NCBI RefSeq assembly: GCF_028657945.1
Contig: NZ_CP059693.1
Location: 4,836,001 to 4,900,000, forward strand
Length of the DNA: 64,000 nucleotides
From: Thalassomonas haliotis
Lineage (GTDB): Bacteria > Pseudomonadota > Gammaproteobacteria > Enterobacterales > Alteromonadaceae
Reading direction: 5' to 3'
Shown here: positions 16,939 to 25,623 of the stretch, one piece after another
Numbering within the stretch: the first letter of the stretch is position 1
How the letters are laid out: each line of letters starts with the position of its first letter
The notes under the pieces: model-generated
What the model saw: only the letters and a program-made list of their open reading frames with translations
Database searches by the model: none
Told to the model about the DNA's origin: nothing
Made by a program: the position numbers and the translations under genes

Positions 16939-17118
16939 GTCTTCTGGGATGTTTGTTTGTCAATTATGTCCCTGAGCCGATAAGTTTTACATAAGGAAGT
17001 TAAACGTTATCTATTGTGCAAGCCTGGCTCGTATCAGGAAGCCTACGGGTGATGTGCTATTTCCGCCTTGAGCACACGGTGTTCAAGGGCTGACATTGAC
17101 GGCGGCATTCTGGAAGCA
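16939..17118 (+). ncRNA. ssrS: 6S RNA
   Basis: About 180 nt. Sequence blocks match the conserved parts of gammaproteobacterial 6S RNA: TCCCTGAGCCGATA near the 5-prime end, GTTCAAGGGCTGACA near the 3-prime end, and closing-stem halves CTTCTGGGATGTTT and GGCGGCATTCTGGAAG. 6S RNA folds into a long hairpin with an open-promoter-like bubble and sequesters sigma70 RNA polymerase in stationary phase. It sits after zapA as in E. coli. A T-rich tract (ACTCTTTTTTA) follows. The ends are approximate. Confidence 0.93.
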
Positions 17119-17325
17119 CTAACTCTTTTTTAGGAAAATAAGTAAATCCCCTCTTTGGGAGCACCTTCCCAGTAGCCTATTCTTAAGTAACCCCTTAACT
17201 AACCTGATGCTCCTTGTTGTTATTGTAGTTTTTTCTGGCGACCTAGCTCCATGTACCCGGCGCTTTATCTTCCGTGATATCCCTAAATAGATAGATGCCT
17301 TTATAAAGCGCCACAAATTTTCCCG
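17119..17325. other. Region after 6S RNA with no gene
   Basis: In E. coli the 5-formyl-THF cyclo-ligase gene ygfA/fau follows 6S RNA; here there is no such gene. A minus-strand frame at 17119-17316 is open but has low-complexity basic composition and no family resemblance, so it is not called. Nothing else was seen. Confidence 0.5.
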
Positions 17326-18729
17326 TTAACCTGTGGCTGCTTGCCCAGTCTTTTTAAGTTCGGACTCAAATTCAGGCCTGGGTAATTTATCGAGTAAGCT
17401 GTACAGGTAAATCACCACGAAACACAACAGGGCGCCGCTAAAAAACAGGGCGGGTCCGCCAAAGAGATCCAAAATCAAACCGCCGCCAAACGGGGCGATG
17501 GCAAACCCCATGGAATAAAAAGACGCCGCCCCGAAATAGGCGCCGCGTAAATGCGTCGGCGCCAGGCGGTCGATATGCACATTCATGGTCGGGAATAATA
17601 TCGCTTCCGCCAGCGACATCACCACTACGGCGCCGATCCAGCCCCAGAAGAAGGTCAGCGGATTAAGCGCCAGCCATAGCTGGGAGCAAATAAGGATCAC
17701 TAAGCCAATTTGAATACGTTTTACTATCGCCAAACCCGCCATCATTTTCAGCAAGACAAACTGAAAACAAATGATAACCAGGGAGTTGGTGACTATCATT
17801 GCCGAAATTAACTGCAATAAGTCAGGCACCTCGGCCCGGGTCAGGTATTGGATCAGCGAAGTATCCATTTGAGAATAAATGAACATGCACAGGATATTGG
17901 CAAAAATCAGGCATTGCAGTACCCGATCTTGCTTGAGGATACTCAAGGTTTGCCTTATCTGGCTGGGCTTTTGCCCTGGGCTGTTTTTTTGCTCAGGGCT
18001 GTTTTTTTGCTCAAAGCTGTTTTCCTGCTCAAAGCTGTTTTTTTGCTCAAGGCTGTTATCCTGCTCAAGGCTGTTTTTTTGCTCAAGGCTGTTATCCTGC
18101 TCAAGGCTGTTATCGCCTGCTTTTGACCGGGCAGTACTGGCTTTACCCTGCATGGCAAAACCCCATTTGAGTATCACCAGCAATAGGGCAAAACAACCGG
18201 CGGTAATATAAAAACTCGATTGCTGACCGGTAAAACCAAACCAGACCCCCAACATAGGCCCGAGTGCGGCACCGACATTAACAACAAAATAACGCGCCTG
18301 CATCGCCAGTTCACGGGTTTTAGCATCTTCGAGCAAGTCGCCGATCAACGCCGACGTCGGCGGTTCCCAGATAGCTTTGGCAATTGAGCACAAGGTAATA
18401 ATTAACACATAGCCGGGTAAGGTTTCAGCACTGGCCAGCAAAGAAAACGAGATAACATACAAAAAACCGCTGGCAAACATCAGTTGGTGACGGCCAAAAT
18501 GATCAGACAAGGCGCCGCCGACAAAACCGATAAACACAGAAACCAGGGCGGCAGCGGATAAAATCAGTCCCACTTCGGTCGCTGAGATGGCAAATTTTTG
18601 ATATAAAATCACCGCCAGAAACGGCCATACCATGTAATAGCTGCCGCGGGTAATAAAGGCGCCAAACAATAAGATCCAAATCAAAGGCGGGAATTGTTTA
18701 ACTCGGGCGAGTGAGACATCACTGTGCAT
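17326..18729 (-). CDS. MFS transporter with central hexapeptide repeat
   Basis: A 467-residue major facilitator protein with about 12 membrane helices and the loop 2-3 motif GGALSDHFGRHQL (residues 70-82). It resembles the MdtH/YdhP type of efflux permeases, but the substrate cannot be assigned. The central cytoplasmic loop (about residues 206-253) is made of eight tandem hexapeptides of the form [DKE]NS[LFP]EQ, coded by an 18 bp tandem repeat. It has its own palindrome-bearing upstream region and is divergent from murI. Confidence 0.9.
   Translation of the reverse strand: MHSDVSLARVKQFPPLIWILLFGAFITRGSYYMVWPFLAVILYQKFAISATEVGLILSAAALVSVFIGFVGGALSDHFGRHQLMFASGFLYVISFSLLASAETLPGYVLIITLCSIAKAIWEPPTSALIGDLLEDAKTRELAMQARYFVVNVGAALGPMLGVWFGFTGQQSSFYITAGCFALLLVILKWGFAMQGKASTARSKAGDNSLEQDNSLEQKNSLEQDNSLEQKNSFEQENSFEQKNSPEQKNSPGQKPSQIRQTLSILKQDRVLQCLIFANILCMFIYSQMDTSLIQYLTRAEVPDLLQLISAMIVTNSLVIICFQFVLLKMMAGLAIVKRIQIGLVILICSQLWLALNPLTFFWGWIGAVVVMSLAEAILFPTMNVHIDRLAPTHLRGAYFGAASFYSMGFAIAPFGGGLILDLFGGPALFFSGALLCFVVIYLYSLLDKLPRPEFESELKKTGQAATG
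17971..18114 (-). repeat. 18 bp tandem repeat inside the MFS gene (8 units)
   Basis: Exactly 144 bp, eight in-frame 18 bp units of the form GCTGTTNTNNTGCTCAAG on the plus strand. Units differ mainly at the first codon (Asp, Lys, Glu) and third (Leu, Phe, Pro). Copy number change would keep the reading frame. Confidence 0.95.
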
Positions 18730-18787
18730 TGATAATTTCCCTTTTTATATACAACCAGGTTATGACGGTAAAGTAGCAAAGCAAAAC

Positions 18788-18817
18788 CACTATGTAAACA
18801 TTAAAGTTTACATAGTG
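18788..18817. promoter_or_regulatory. Perfect palindrome between MFS gene and murI
   Basis: CACTATGTAAAC and GTTTACATAGTG form a perfect 12 bp inverted repeat around ATTAAA. A second palindrome, TTTACATAGTGTAAA, overlaps its right arm (18807-18821). It is placed as an operator for the divergent MFS gene, but the regulator is unknown. Confidence 0.6.
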
Positions 18818-18924
18818 TAAATTAAACTCTTTTTTAAGTTCTTATATAAGTGAAACTTTACTTTCCCGGGAAAAGCCAATATAACTGCCCGGCGATAGGC
18901 CATAAAAAGATCCCCTGCACAGCA

Positions 18925-19815
18925 ATGACATCAAATACACGTAAACAACAACCGACGACTTTAGCCGGGCATCAATCAGGTGAAAACCAGCCACCGGCAA
19001 CAATCGGCATTTTTGATTCCGGCGTCGGCGGCTTATCCATTGCTAAGTGTATCCGGCAACATTTACCCCGAGAGCGCTTGGTTTACGTGGCCGACAGCGC
19101 CTATGCCCCCTATGGCGACAAAGGGGTTGAGCTTATTACCGAAAGAGTCAATTTAATTGCCGGACAGTTAATCAAGTTCAATGCCAAAGCCCTGGTGATC
19201 GCCTGTAATACCGCAACCGTCAATGCCATCGACCAACTCAGGGCACAAATCGCCTTACCGGTGATCGGGGTTGAACCGGCGATAAAACCCGCCGCCCGGC
19301 ACAGTAAAAGTAAAAAAGTCGCCCTGCTGGTGACCAGTGCAACGGCAACAAACCAACGCTTTTTAACCCTGGTCGAAAAATACAGCGCTGGGGTCGAGGT
19401 CTTTATCCAGCCCTGCCCCGGGCTGGTAGAATTAATTGAGCAGGGAAAATTAAACAGCCGGCAGTGCTCCGGTCTGTTACAACAGTATTTGCACCCCCTG
19501 ATGACACAAGGTATAGATACCTTAGTGCTCGGCTGTACCCACTACCCTTTTTTACTGGAAAAAATTCAATTAATCGCAGGCCCCGGCATCAAGGTAATTG
19601 AAACCGCCACCCCCGTTACCCGGGAATTAAAACGCCAGCTGGACAAACATCAGCTTTGCGCCCCCGAAGATCAAAGCGGCAATATCCGTTTTCTTACTTC
19701 ATCCTTCACTCAACAGGCAAGTCAAACATCGGCTCAGCTGGGCAACCGGGAACAATACCAGCTATTCTCACAACTGTGGCAAGCGCCGATCTCCCTCGAA
19801 CAGCTGGCAATATAA
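18925..19815 (+). CDS. murI: Glutamate racemase
   Basis: A 296-residue enzyme that makes D-glutamate for peptidoglycan. Two catalytic cysteines are visible in VIACNTATVNA and GCTHYPFLL, and the substrate-binding GIFDSGVGGLSI and PYGDKG motifs are near the N-terminus. An in-frame GTG at 18850 would add 25 residues of poor family fit, so the ATG at 18925 was chosen; even so about 25 residues (TSNTRKQQPTT...) precede the conserved core, slightly longer than usual. Confidence 0.95.
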   Translation: MTSNTRKQQPTTLAGHQSGENQPPATIGIFDSGVGGLSIAKCIRQHLPRERLVYVADSAYAPYGDKGVELITERVNLIAGQLIKFNAKALVIACNTATVNAIDQLRAQIALPVIGVEPAIKPAARHSKSKKVALLVTSATATNQRFLTLVEKYSAGVEVFIQPCPGLVELIEQGKLNSRQCSGLLQQYLHPLMTQGIDTLVLGCTHYPFLLEKIQLIAGPGIKVIETATPVTRELKRQLDKHQLCAPEDQSGNIRFLTSSFTQQASQTSAQLGNREQYQLFSQLWQAPISLEQLAI

Positions 19816-20075
19816 GGCCGGCCGACATAAAACCGCTAGTGAAATTAACTTATTCGCTTATAAGTCATTACCTTAAATAGAAAAATTTCCAGTCGTTGAA
19901 CTGCCACTGCTAGCCATTACCCCAGCAGATCACATTACAAATTTAAGCCATTTAGCCATCTAGGCGTAAATAATAATAGAAAAAGCTTAAACATAAAGGT
20001 AGAATTGTGAAAAGTTTTAACGCTAGTTACACCTGTGAGTCTTGCCAGGTACTTGTTAATTAATATTGAGGGTTT
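19816..20075. other. Upstream region of metK
   Basis: 260 bp without a gene, containing the promoter of metK and three tandem MetJ-like octamers. No SAM riboswitch was recognised. Confidence 0.4.
19946..19969 (+). promoter_or_regulatory. Putative MetJ operator (three tandem met boxes)
   Basis: AGCCATTT, AGCCATCT and AGGCGTAA lie head to tail in an 8 bp register, each matching the MetJ consensus AGACGTCT at five or six of eight positions. MetJ represses metK in many gammaproteobacteria, and the location about 110 bp before metK fits. The individual matches are weak. Confidence 0.4.
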
Positions 20076-21263
20076 ATGTCTACACATCTTTTTACTTCGG
20101 AATCGGTTTCTGAAGGACATCCGGATAAAATTGCCGACCAAATCTCAGATGCGGTACTTGATGCCATCATAGCTGAAGATAAATATGCGCGGGTTGCCTG
20201 TGAAACCATGGTAAAAACCGGTGTTGCCATTATCTCGGGTGAAATCTCAACTTCTGCCTGGGTTGACCTGGAAGAACTGACCCGTAACGTGATCAATGAC
20301 ATAGGTTATACCTCCTCTGAAGTCGGTTATGACGGCAGCACCTGCGGTATTATGAATCTCATTGGTAAACAGTCTGTAGATATTGCCCAGGGCGTCGACC
20401 GCTCTAAGCCGGAAGACCAGGGCGCCGGCGATCAGGGGTTGATGTTTGGTTATGCCAGCAACGAAACCGACGTCTTTATGCCGGCACCGATTTGTTATTC
20501 GCACCGTATTGTCGAGCGTCAGGCGGAAGCGAGAAAATCCGGCCTGCTGCCATGGTTACGCCCGGATGCCAAAAGCCAGGTCACTTTTGTTTATGAAAAT
20601 AACAAACCGGTTGCCATCGACACCGTAGTGTTATCTACCCAGCATAACCCGGAAGTCAAACAATCTGACTTACAGGAAGCTGTGATGGAACTGATCATCA
20701 AACATACCCTGCCGGAAGAGTTGCTGACCAAAGCGACTAAGTTCCATATCAACCCCACCGGTAACTTTGTTATCGGCGGTCCGGTAGGCGATTGCGGCTT
20801 AACCGGCCGCAAGATCATCGTTGATACCTATGGCGGCATGGCGCGCCACGGCGGCGGGGCATTCTCGGGTAAAGATCCGTCAAAAGTTGACCGCAGTGCC
20901 GCCTATGCCGGCCGTTATGTTGCGAAAAATATCGTTGCAGCCGGTCTTGCCGAGCGTTGTGAAATTCAGATTTCTTATGCCATAGGGGTTGCCGAACCAA
21001 CGTCCATTCACGTGGAAACCTTTGGTACCGGCAAAATCGCCAACGATAAGTTAGTTGCTTTAGTACGTGAATATTTTGATTTACGTCCGTATGCTATCAC
21101 TAAGATGCTGGATCTATTACATCCTATGTACCGTCCGACAGCAGCTTACGGTCACTTCGGCCGTAATCCGTTTGAAATGACGGTCGGCGATGATACCTTC
21201 ACCGCCTTTACCTGGGAAAAAACCGATAAAGCCGATGAATTACGCCAGGCGGCCGGTTTATAA
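20076..21263 (+). CDS. metK: S-adenosylmethionine synthetase
   Basis: A 395-residue enzyme that joins methionine and ATP to form S-adenosylmethionine. It has the N-terminal [20 protein letters not shown] motif, the hexapeptide-type [12 protein letters not shown] signature (about residues 115-126), and the glycine-rich [19 protein letters not shown] phosphate loop. Length and ends are typical. It stands alone with a clear terminator behind it. Confidence 0.98.
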   Translation: MSTHLFTSESVSEGHPDKIADQISDAVLDAIIAEDKYARVACETMVKTGVAIISGEISTSAWVDLEELTRNVINDIGYTSSEVGYDGSTCGIMNLIGKQSVDIAQGVDRSKPEDQGAGDQGLMFGYASNETDVFMPAPICYSHRIVERQAEARKSGLLPWLRPDAKSQVTFVYENNKPVAIDTVVLSTQHNPEVKQSDLQEAVMELIIKHTLPEELLTKATKFHINPTGNFVIGGPVGDCGLTGRKIIVDTYGGMARHGGGAFSGKDPSKVDRSAAYAGRYVAKNIVAAGLAERCEIQISYAIGVAEPTSIHVETFGTGKIANDKLVALVREYFDLRPYAITKMLDLLHPMYRPTAAYGHFGRNPFEMTVGDDTFTAFTWEKTDKADELRQAAGL

Positions 21264-21292
21264 AATAAGCTGGCACTAAGCGTTTAAAAAAC

Positions 21293-21327
21293 TAAAACCA
21301 ACACAACTCCGGTGTTGGTTTTTTTAT
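21293..21327 (+). terminator. Terminator of metK
   Basis: AAAACCAACAC and GTGTTGGTTTT pair around AACTCCG, followed by TTTTTATA. Confidence 0.9.
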
Positions 21328-21430
21328 ACATGGATGTATTTATCCTGCGCTGCCAGGATGGCAAAAAGCAGGGTTTATACCTGGATGTATTTATCCTGCG
21401 CTGCCAGGATGGCAAAAAGCAGGGTTTATA
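21325..21430. repeat. 51 bp tandem repeat, two copies (hairpin-repeat family)
   Basis: Two identical 51 bp units starting with TGGATGTATTTATCCTGCG and ending with AAAAAGCAGGGTTTATAC. Relative to the 53.8 kb array the sequence is in reverse orientation, and it shares GCAGGGTTTATAC and GTATTTATCCTGCG, which pair to form a hairpin. It lies directly behind the metK terminator. The rest of 21431-21629 is promoter-like AT-rich sequence before rsmE. Confidence 0.85.
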
Positions 21431-21629
21431 GCGGCAATCTACACCAAGTGTCCAATATAGAGAAATATCTTCACTGCCATTGTAATTTGCTTTTACCGCC
21501 CTTATCTTGGTAACAGAGACTTTTTGAATTTCTGCCTAAATAAACAAGTTAATCAACTCACTAGCCAGTGAAAGATAAACCGCTAAAAAGCAGCAGGAAT
21601 AAATGACCTAAGGTAACCCTTAACCAGAG

Positions 21630-22376
21630 ATGCGAAATCCGCGAATTTATCAAGACCAGCCGTTAAAAGTTGGCGAAAAAGTGCAATTAAATGCCGATGC
21701 ATTCGGTCATACCATCAGGGTACTCAGATTAAATGAGGGTGATATGGTCACCTTGTTTAATGGTCAGGTAGAAGACGGTAAATACTGCCAGTACCAGGGC
21801 GAACTGGTCAATGTCGGCAAAAAACAGGCCGAAGTATTACTAACCGAGTGCCAGGTGGTCGACAATGAATCGCCGCTAAATATCCATTTAGGCCAGGGGA
21901 TCTCCCGGGGCGAGCGTATGGATTTCACCTTGCAAAAATCGGTGGAACTCGGGGTTAATACCATCACTCCGTTATTTACCGAGCGTTGCGGCGTTAAACT
22001 CAGCGGCGAACGACTGGCGAAAAAACGTGAGCAGTGGCAAAAAATCGTCATCAGTGCCTGTGAACAAAGCGGCCGCTGCGCCGTTCCGCAAGTAACCGAC
22101 CCTATCAGCTTAACCGACTGGCTCGGCCAGGAAACTTCGGCGTTAAAACTTAATTTACACCCCAGGGCGCAACACTCCATAATGACCTTACCGCAAGAAA
22201 ATCAAAGAGTTAGATTGTTAATCGGCCCGGAAGGCGGATTAAGTGATGAGGAGATAACCCGGGCCAATAACGCCGACTTTGTTGATATTTTACTCGGCCC
22301 CAGGGTCTTGCGCACAGAAACGGCCGCATTAACCGCCATTTCGGCATTGCAGTGCCGTTTTGGTGATTTAGCTTAA
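21630..22376 (+). CDS. rsmE: 16S rRNA (uracil1498-N3)-methyltransferase
   Basis: A 248-residue SPOUT-class enzyme that methylates U1498 of 16S rRNA. A small N-terminal PUA-like domain (residues 1-70) leads into the knotted methyltransferase domain with SRGERMDFTLQKSVELGV, LLIGPEGGLSDEEI and LGPRVLRTETA, the SAM-binding knot. It is the first gene of the rsmE-gshB-yqgE-ruvX block, in the same order as E. coli, 18 bp ahead of gshB. Confidence 0.96.
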   Translation: MRNPRIYQDQPLKVGEKVQLNADAFGHTIRVLRLNEGDMVTLFNGQVEDGKYCQYQGELVNVGKKQAEVLLTECQVVDNESPLNIHLGQGISRGERMDFTLQKSVELGVNTITPLFTERCGVKLSGERLAKKREQWQKIVISACEQSGRCAVPQVTDPISLTDWLGQETSALKLNLHPRAQHSIMTLPQENQRVRLLIGPEGGLSDEEITRANNADFVDILLGPRVLRTETAALTAISALQCRFGDLA

Positions 22377-22394
22377 AGAACATAGGAAAATCAA

Positions 22395-23345
22395 ATGACA
22401 ATCAAACTTGGTATCGTGATGGATCCCATCTCGCAGGTGAAGGTAAAAAAGGATTCATCGATGGCGATGATGCTCGAAGCACAAACCCGGGGTTATGAAA
22501 TCTATTATATGGAGATGCAGGATTTATACCTTGACCAAGGCGAGTCCCGGGCACAAACGCACCGTGTGCGTGTCTTTAATGACACGGAACACTGGTATGA
22601 GCTGAGCGATCCTCAAGATATCGCCATCAGCGAACTCGATGCGGTATTAATGCGCAAAGATCCGCCTTTTGATACCGAATATATTTACGCCACTTATATG
22701 CTTGAGCGGGCAGAGCTTGAAGGCACCCTGATTGTTAACAAACCACAAAGCCTGCGCGACTGTAATGAAAAACTGTTCACCGCCTGGTTTTCAGAGCTGA
22801 CCGCAAAAACCCTGGTCACCCGGGATTGCAACCGTATCCGCAATTTCCACCAGCAGCACAAAGACGTCATTATCAAACCCCTGGACGGCATGGGCGGCTC
22901 TTCCATTTTCCATATCAAACCAAACGATGCCAATATCGGCGTCATTTTAGAAACGCTTACCGCACATGGCAGCCAATATGCTATGGTTCAAGAGTACATG
23001 CCGGAAATTAAAGACGGCGATAAACGTATTTTGATTGTTGACGGCGAGCCTATGCCCTACTGCCTGGCACGGATCCCGGCCCAGGGAGAAACCCGGGGTA
23101 ACCTGGCCGCCGGCGGACGCGGCGAAGCAAGGCCATTAAGCGCCAGCGACCGGTATATTGCCGAAACCATAGCCCCGGAATTAAAAAAACGCGGGTTAAT
23201 TTTTGTCGGTCTGGATGTCATAGGTGACAAAGTGACGGAAATTAATGTCACCAGTCCAACCTGTATCAGGGAAATAGAAGCCGCTTATCCGATCAATATC
23301 AGCGGTAAGTTAATGGACGCGATAGAGTCACGCCTGGGCCGTTAA
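22395..23345 (+). CDS. gshB: Glutathione synthetase
   Basis: A 316-residue ATP-grasp ligase that adds glycine to gamma-glutamylcysteine. Visible features are the N-terminal KLGIVMDPISQVKVKKDSS, the KDPPFDTEYIYATYMLE segment, the ATP-grasp phosphate region KPLDGMGGSSIF, and the C-terminal VTEINVTSPTCIREIE metal-binding strand. Length is typical. It is in an operon with rsmE. Confidence 0.97.
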   Translation: MTIKLGIVMDPISQVKVKKDSSMAMMLEAQTRGYEIYYMEMQDLYLDQGESRAQTHRVRVFNDTEHWYELSDPQDIAISELDAVLMRKDPPFDTEYIYATYMLERAELEGTLIVNKPQSLRDCNEKLFTAWFSELTAKTLVTRDCNRIRNFHQQHKDVIIKPLDGMGGSSIFHIKPNDANIGVILETLTAHGSQYAMVQEYMPEIKDGDKRILIVDGEPMPYCLARIPAQGETRGNLAAGGRGEARPLSASDRYIAETIAPELKKRGLIFVGLDVIGDKVTEINVTSPTCIREIEAAYPINISGKLMDAIESRLGR

Positions 23346-23413
23346 CCGCCCCGGTTATATTTTCTCAGGAAAGAGCTAAAGTAAATGTTTAAGGTGATTA
23401 TCGGAGGTAAAAA

Positions 23414-23968
23414 ATGGAAAGCTTAGAAAACCAATTTCTTATTGCGATGCCTTCATTGGGAGACTCGTACTTTAGTAAAACCGTCACTTATATCTGCGAA
23501 CATAATGACGAAGGTGCTATGGGACTGGTGATTAATATGCCTGTGAATATCACCTTAAACGAATTACTGACCCAGATAGACGACGGCCTGGAAGAGAACC
23601 CGAAATTAGAGCAGCAGGTGCTTTCCGGCGGCCCGGTGTCGCAGCAAAGAGGTTTTGTTTTACACAGCCCGCAAAGCGGCTGGAACAGCTCTTTGTCGTT
23701 AAGCGACGAAGTCATGATCACTACCTCAAAAGATATCCTGATGGCCCTGGGCACAGACAAGGCGCCGGAGCACTTTATGGTAACTTTAGGTTATTCCGGC
23801 TGGGGACCGGGACAGCTGGAAGAAGAAATACAGCAAAACTCCTGGCTGGTGATCGATGCCGACAACGATATTTTATTCAATACCCCGATTGAAGAGCGCT
23901 GGAAAAAAGCCACCGAAAAAATCGGCATCAATATCGCCAACCTGTCTTCCGATGTCGGTCATGCTTAA
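23414..23968 (+). CDS. yqgE: YqgE/AlgH family protein
   Basis: A 184-residue UPF0301 protein with the family N-terminus (QFLIAMPSLGDSYFSKTVTY), GAMGLVINMP, VLSGGPV and a C-terminal FNTPIEERWKKA. The function is not firmly known. A GGAGG ribosome site lies upstream of the ATG. It sits between gshB and ruvX, the conserved arrangement. Confidence 0.96.
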   Translation: MESLENQFLIAMPSLGDSYFSKTVTYICEHNDEGAMGLVINMPVNITLNELLTQIDDGLEENPKLEQQVLSGGPVSQQRGFVLHSPQSGWNSSLSLSDEVMITTSKDILMALGTDKAPEHFMVTLGYSGWGPGQLEEEIQQNSWLVIDADNDILFNTPIEERWKKATEKIGINIANLSSDVGHA

Positions 23969-24010
23969 TGGCAAGCAACAAATACAATCAACAAGAACAG
24001 GGCATAGTTA

Positions 24011-24454
24011 ATGAGCCGCAGCAGTAAAAATATCGGCGAACGCACGGTATTAGGTTTTGATTTTGGTAAAAAGTATATCGGTGTCGCCGTCGGTCAGGAG
24101 ATCACCGGCAATGCCTCCCCCCTGGGTTCCGTTAAAGCCAACGACGGTATCCCTCACTGGGACAACCTGGAAAAATATCTCAAAGAATGGCAACCGGATT
24201 ACCTGGTGGTAGGCTTACCTTTGAATATGGACGGCAGTGAACAACAACTGACCCTGGATGCAAAAAAATTCGGCAACCGCCTCGCCGGACGCTTTGGTAA
24301 GCAGGTAGAGTTTCAGGACGAAAGGCTGACCACCGCCGATGCCAAAGAAAGGTTATTTGCCCAGGGCGGCTATCGCAACCTGAAAAAAGACAATATTGAT
24401 GCCCAGTCCGCCAAGCTGATCATCGAAAGCTATTTTGAACACCTCTATGATTAA
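24011..24454 (+). CDS. ruvX: Putative pre-16S rRNA nuclease / RNase H-fold protein YqgF
   Basis: A 147-residue RNase H-fold protein. The first acidic strand is [15 protein letters not shown], the middle strand [11 protein letters not shown], and the later catalytic segment [10 protein letters not shown]. In E. coli YqgF is involved in 16S rRNA 5-prime end maturation. A short N-terminal extension (residues 1-12) precedes the fold. It follows yqgE by 42 bp. Confidence 0.96.
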   Translation: MSRSSKNIGERTVLGFDFGKKYIGVAVGQEITGNASPLGSVKANDGIPHWDNLEKYLKEWQPDYLVVGLPLNMDGSEQQLTLDAKKFGNRLAGRFGKQVEFQDERLTTADAKERLFAQGGYRNLKKDNIDAQSAKLIIESYFEHLYD

Positions 24455-24598
24455 CTCTTTGCCCTGCTCCTGAGAGACAACCGGGAGCAAGGGCAATAAA
24501 ATAAGGCATTTTTCTTCACCGGCATGGTTACCTGCATGGCTACCTGTGCTTACTATTTATTCAAGACTAAACCAATAGCCGGGATCACATAAGCCTCC

Positions 24599-25588
24599 AT
24601 GAATATTCTTTCCGTTATCGCCCCTCTTATCCTGGTGGCCCTGTTGGGCTTTGTCTTATGCAAAAGCAACAAGTTAAATAAAAGCCAGCTAGATGCCTTA
24701 AGTAAATTTACCTTCTTTTATTCCATCCCCGCCTTTTTATTTTATCAAATGGCCAATGCCGATTTTTCCGGCATGATGGACCCGAAATTTTTTGCCGGCT
24801 TTTACCTGCCGCTACTTTGCTGTTACCTGCTGGCGGGACTGGGCAATTATTTTTTCCACAAAAAGTACCGGAAAAATTACCCCGCCTCGGCGGTATTTGC
24901 CCTCGGCGCCAGTTACTCCAATACCGTGATTGTCGGCTTGCCGGTATTACTTATGGTGATAGGCGAGCAAGTCGTCGCGCTGGTGTTTTTAATTATCACC
25001 TTCCACAGCACTTTATTGTTTGGCCTCACCAGCGCCATTGCTGCACGCGGACAAGCGCCGGAGCAAACAGGCTCTGAAAATACTTCAGCTGACACTTCAC
25101 CCGGTTCTGCACCTAAGAGGAATAATTTTGACTGGCAGGGATTTTTTAAGCAGACCTTTAATAACCCGTTGATCATCAGCATTTTATCCGGGCTTGTTTT
25201 TAACCTCTTGGCCATTCCTTTACCCGGGGTTATCCTTGATGCCCTGGTCTTGCTCGGCAAACCTGCGATAACCCTGGCATTGTTTATTCTCGGCGCTTCA
25301 CTGGCCTATTACCGGGTACGGAATGAAATCAACTTTATCATGCTGGCAAGTATTTTTAAGCTGCTGGTATTACCTGGCCTGGTCTACGTCGCGGCGCTTT
25401 ATCTGTTCCGGCTAGAGCCAATGATTATCACGGTATTGGTAATTTTAAGTGCCAGCCCGATTGGGGTTAATGCCTACTTGATTGCCAAGATGCAGGAGGT
25501 ACACCAGGAAACCTTAGCCGGTGCCGTGGTGGTCAGCACCGTGATGTCGGTTTTTACCATTCCCGCCTGGCTGTGGCTTTTAGGATAA
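24599..25588 (+). CDS. AEC family transporter
   Basis: A 329-residue membrane protein of the auxin efflux carrier (AEC) family. Ten hydrophobic segments are arranged as two five-helix halves separated by a polar loop (about residues 150-180, rich in Ser, Thr and Pro). The crossover-type signatures SNTVIVGLPVLL and ASPIGVNAYLIA are in the two halves. The substrate is unknown. It has its own upstream region and is convergent with pilU, ending 35 bp from it. Confidence 0.92.
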   Translation: MNILSVIAPLILVALLGFVLCKSNKLNKSQLDALSKFTFFYSIPAFLFYQMANADFSGMMDPKFFAGFYLPLLCCYLLAGLGNYFFHKKYRKNYPASAVFALGASYSNTVIVGLPVLLMVIGEQVVALVFLIITFHSTLLFGLTSAIAARGQAPEQTGSENTSADTSPGSAPKRNNFDWQGFFKQTFNNPLIISILSGLVFNLLAIPLPGVILDALVLLGKPAITLALFILGASLAYYRVRNEINFIMLASIFKLLVLPGLVYVAALYLFRLEPMIITVLVILSASPIGVNAYLIAKMQEVHQETLAGAVVVSTVMSVFTIPAWLWLLG

Positions 25589-25623
25589 CGGCCAACAGCC
25601 GGACATAAGTTCAGGTAAAAGGA

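Noticed and set aside
17119-17316. 65-codon ORF after 6S RNA
   Set aside because: Basic, low-complexity product with no ribosome site or family resemblance.
17848-18211. ORFs antisense to the MFS hexapeptide repeat
   Set aside because: They are open only because the 18 bp repeat lacks stops in several frames.
18788-18817. TyrR box
   Set aside because: The TGTAAA/TTTACA half-sites are 8 bases apart rather than the required 6.
19816-20075. SAM riboswitch ahead of metK
   Set aside because: No recognisable SAM aptamer core; a weak MetJ operator is more likely.
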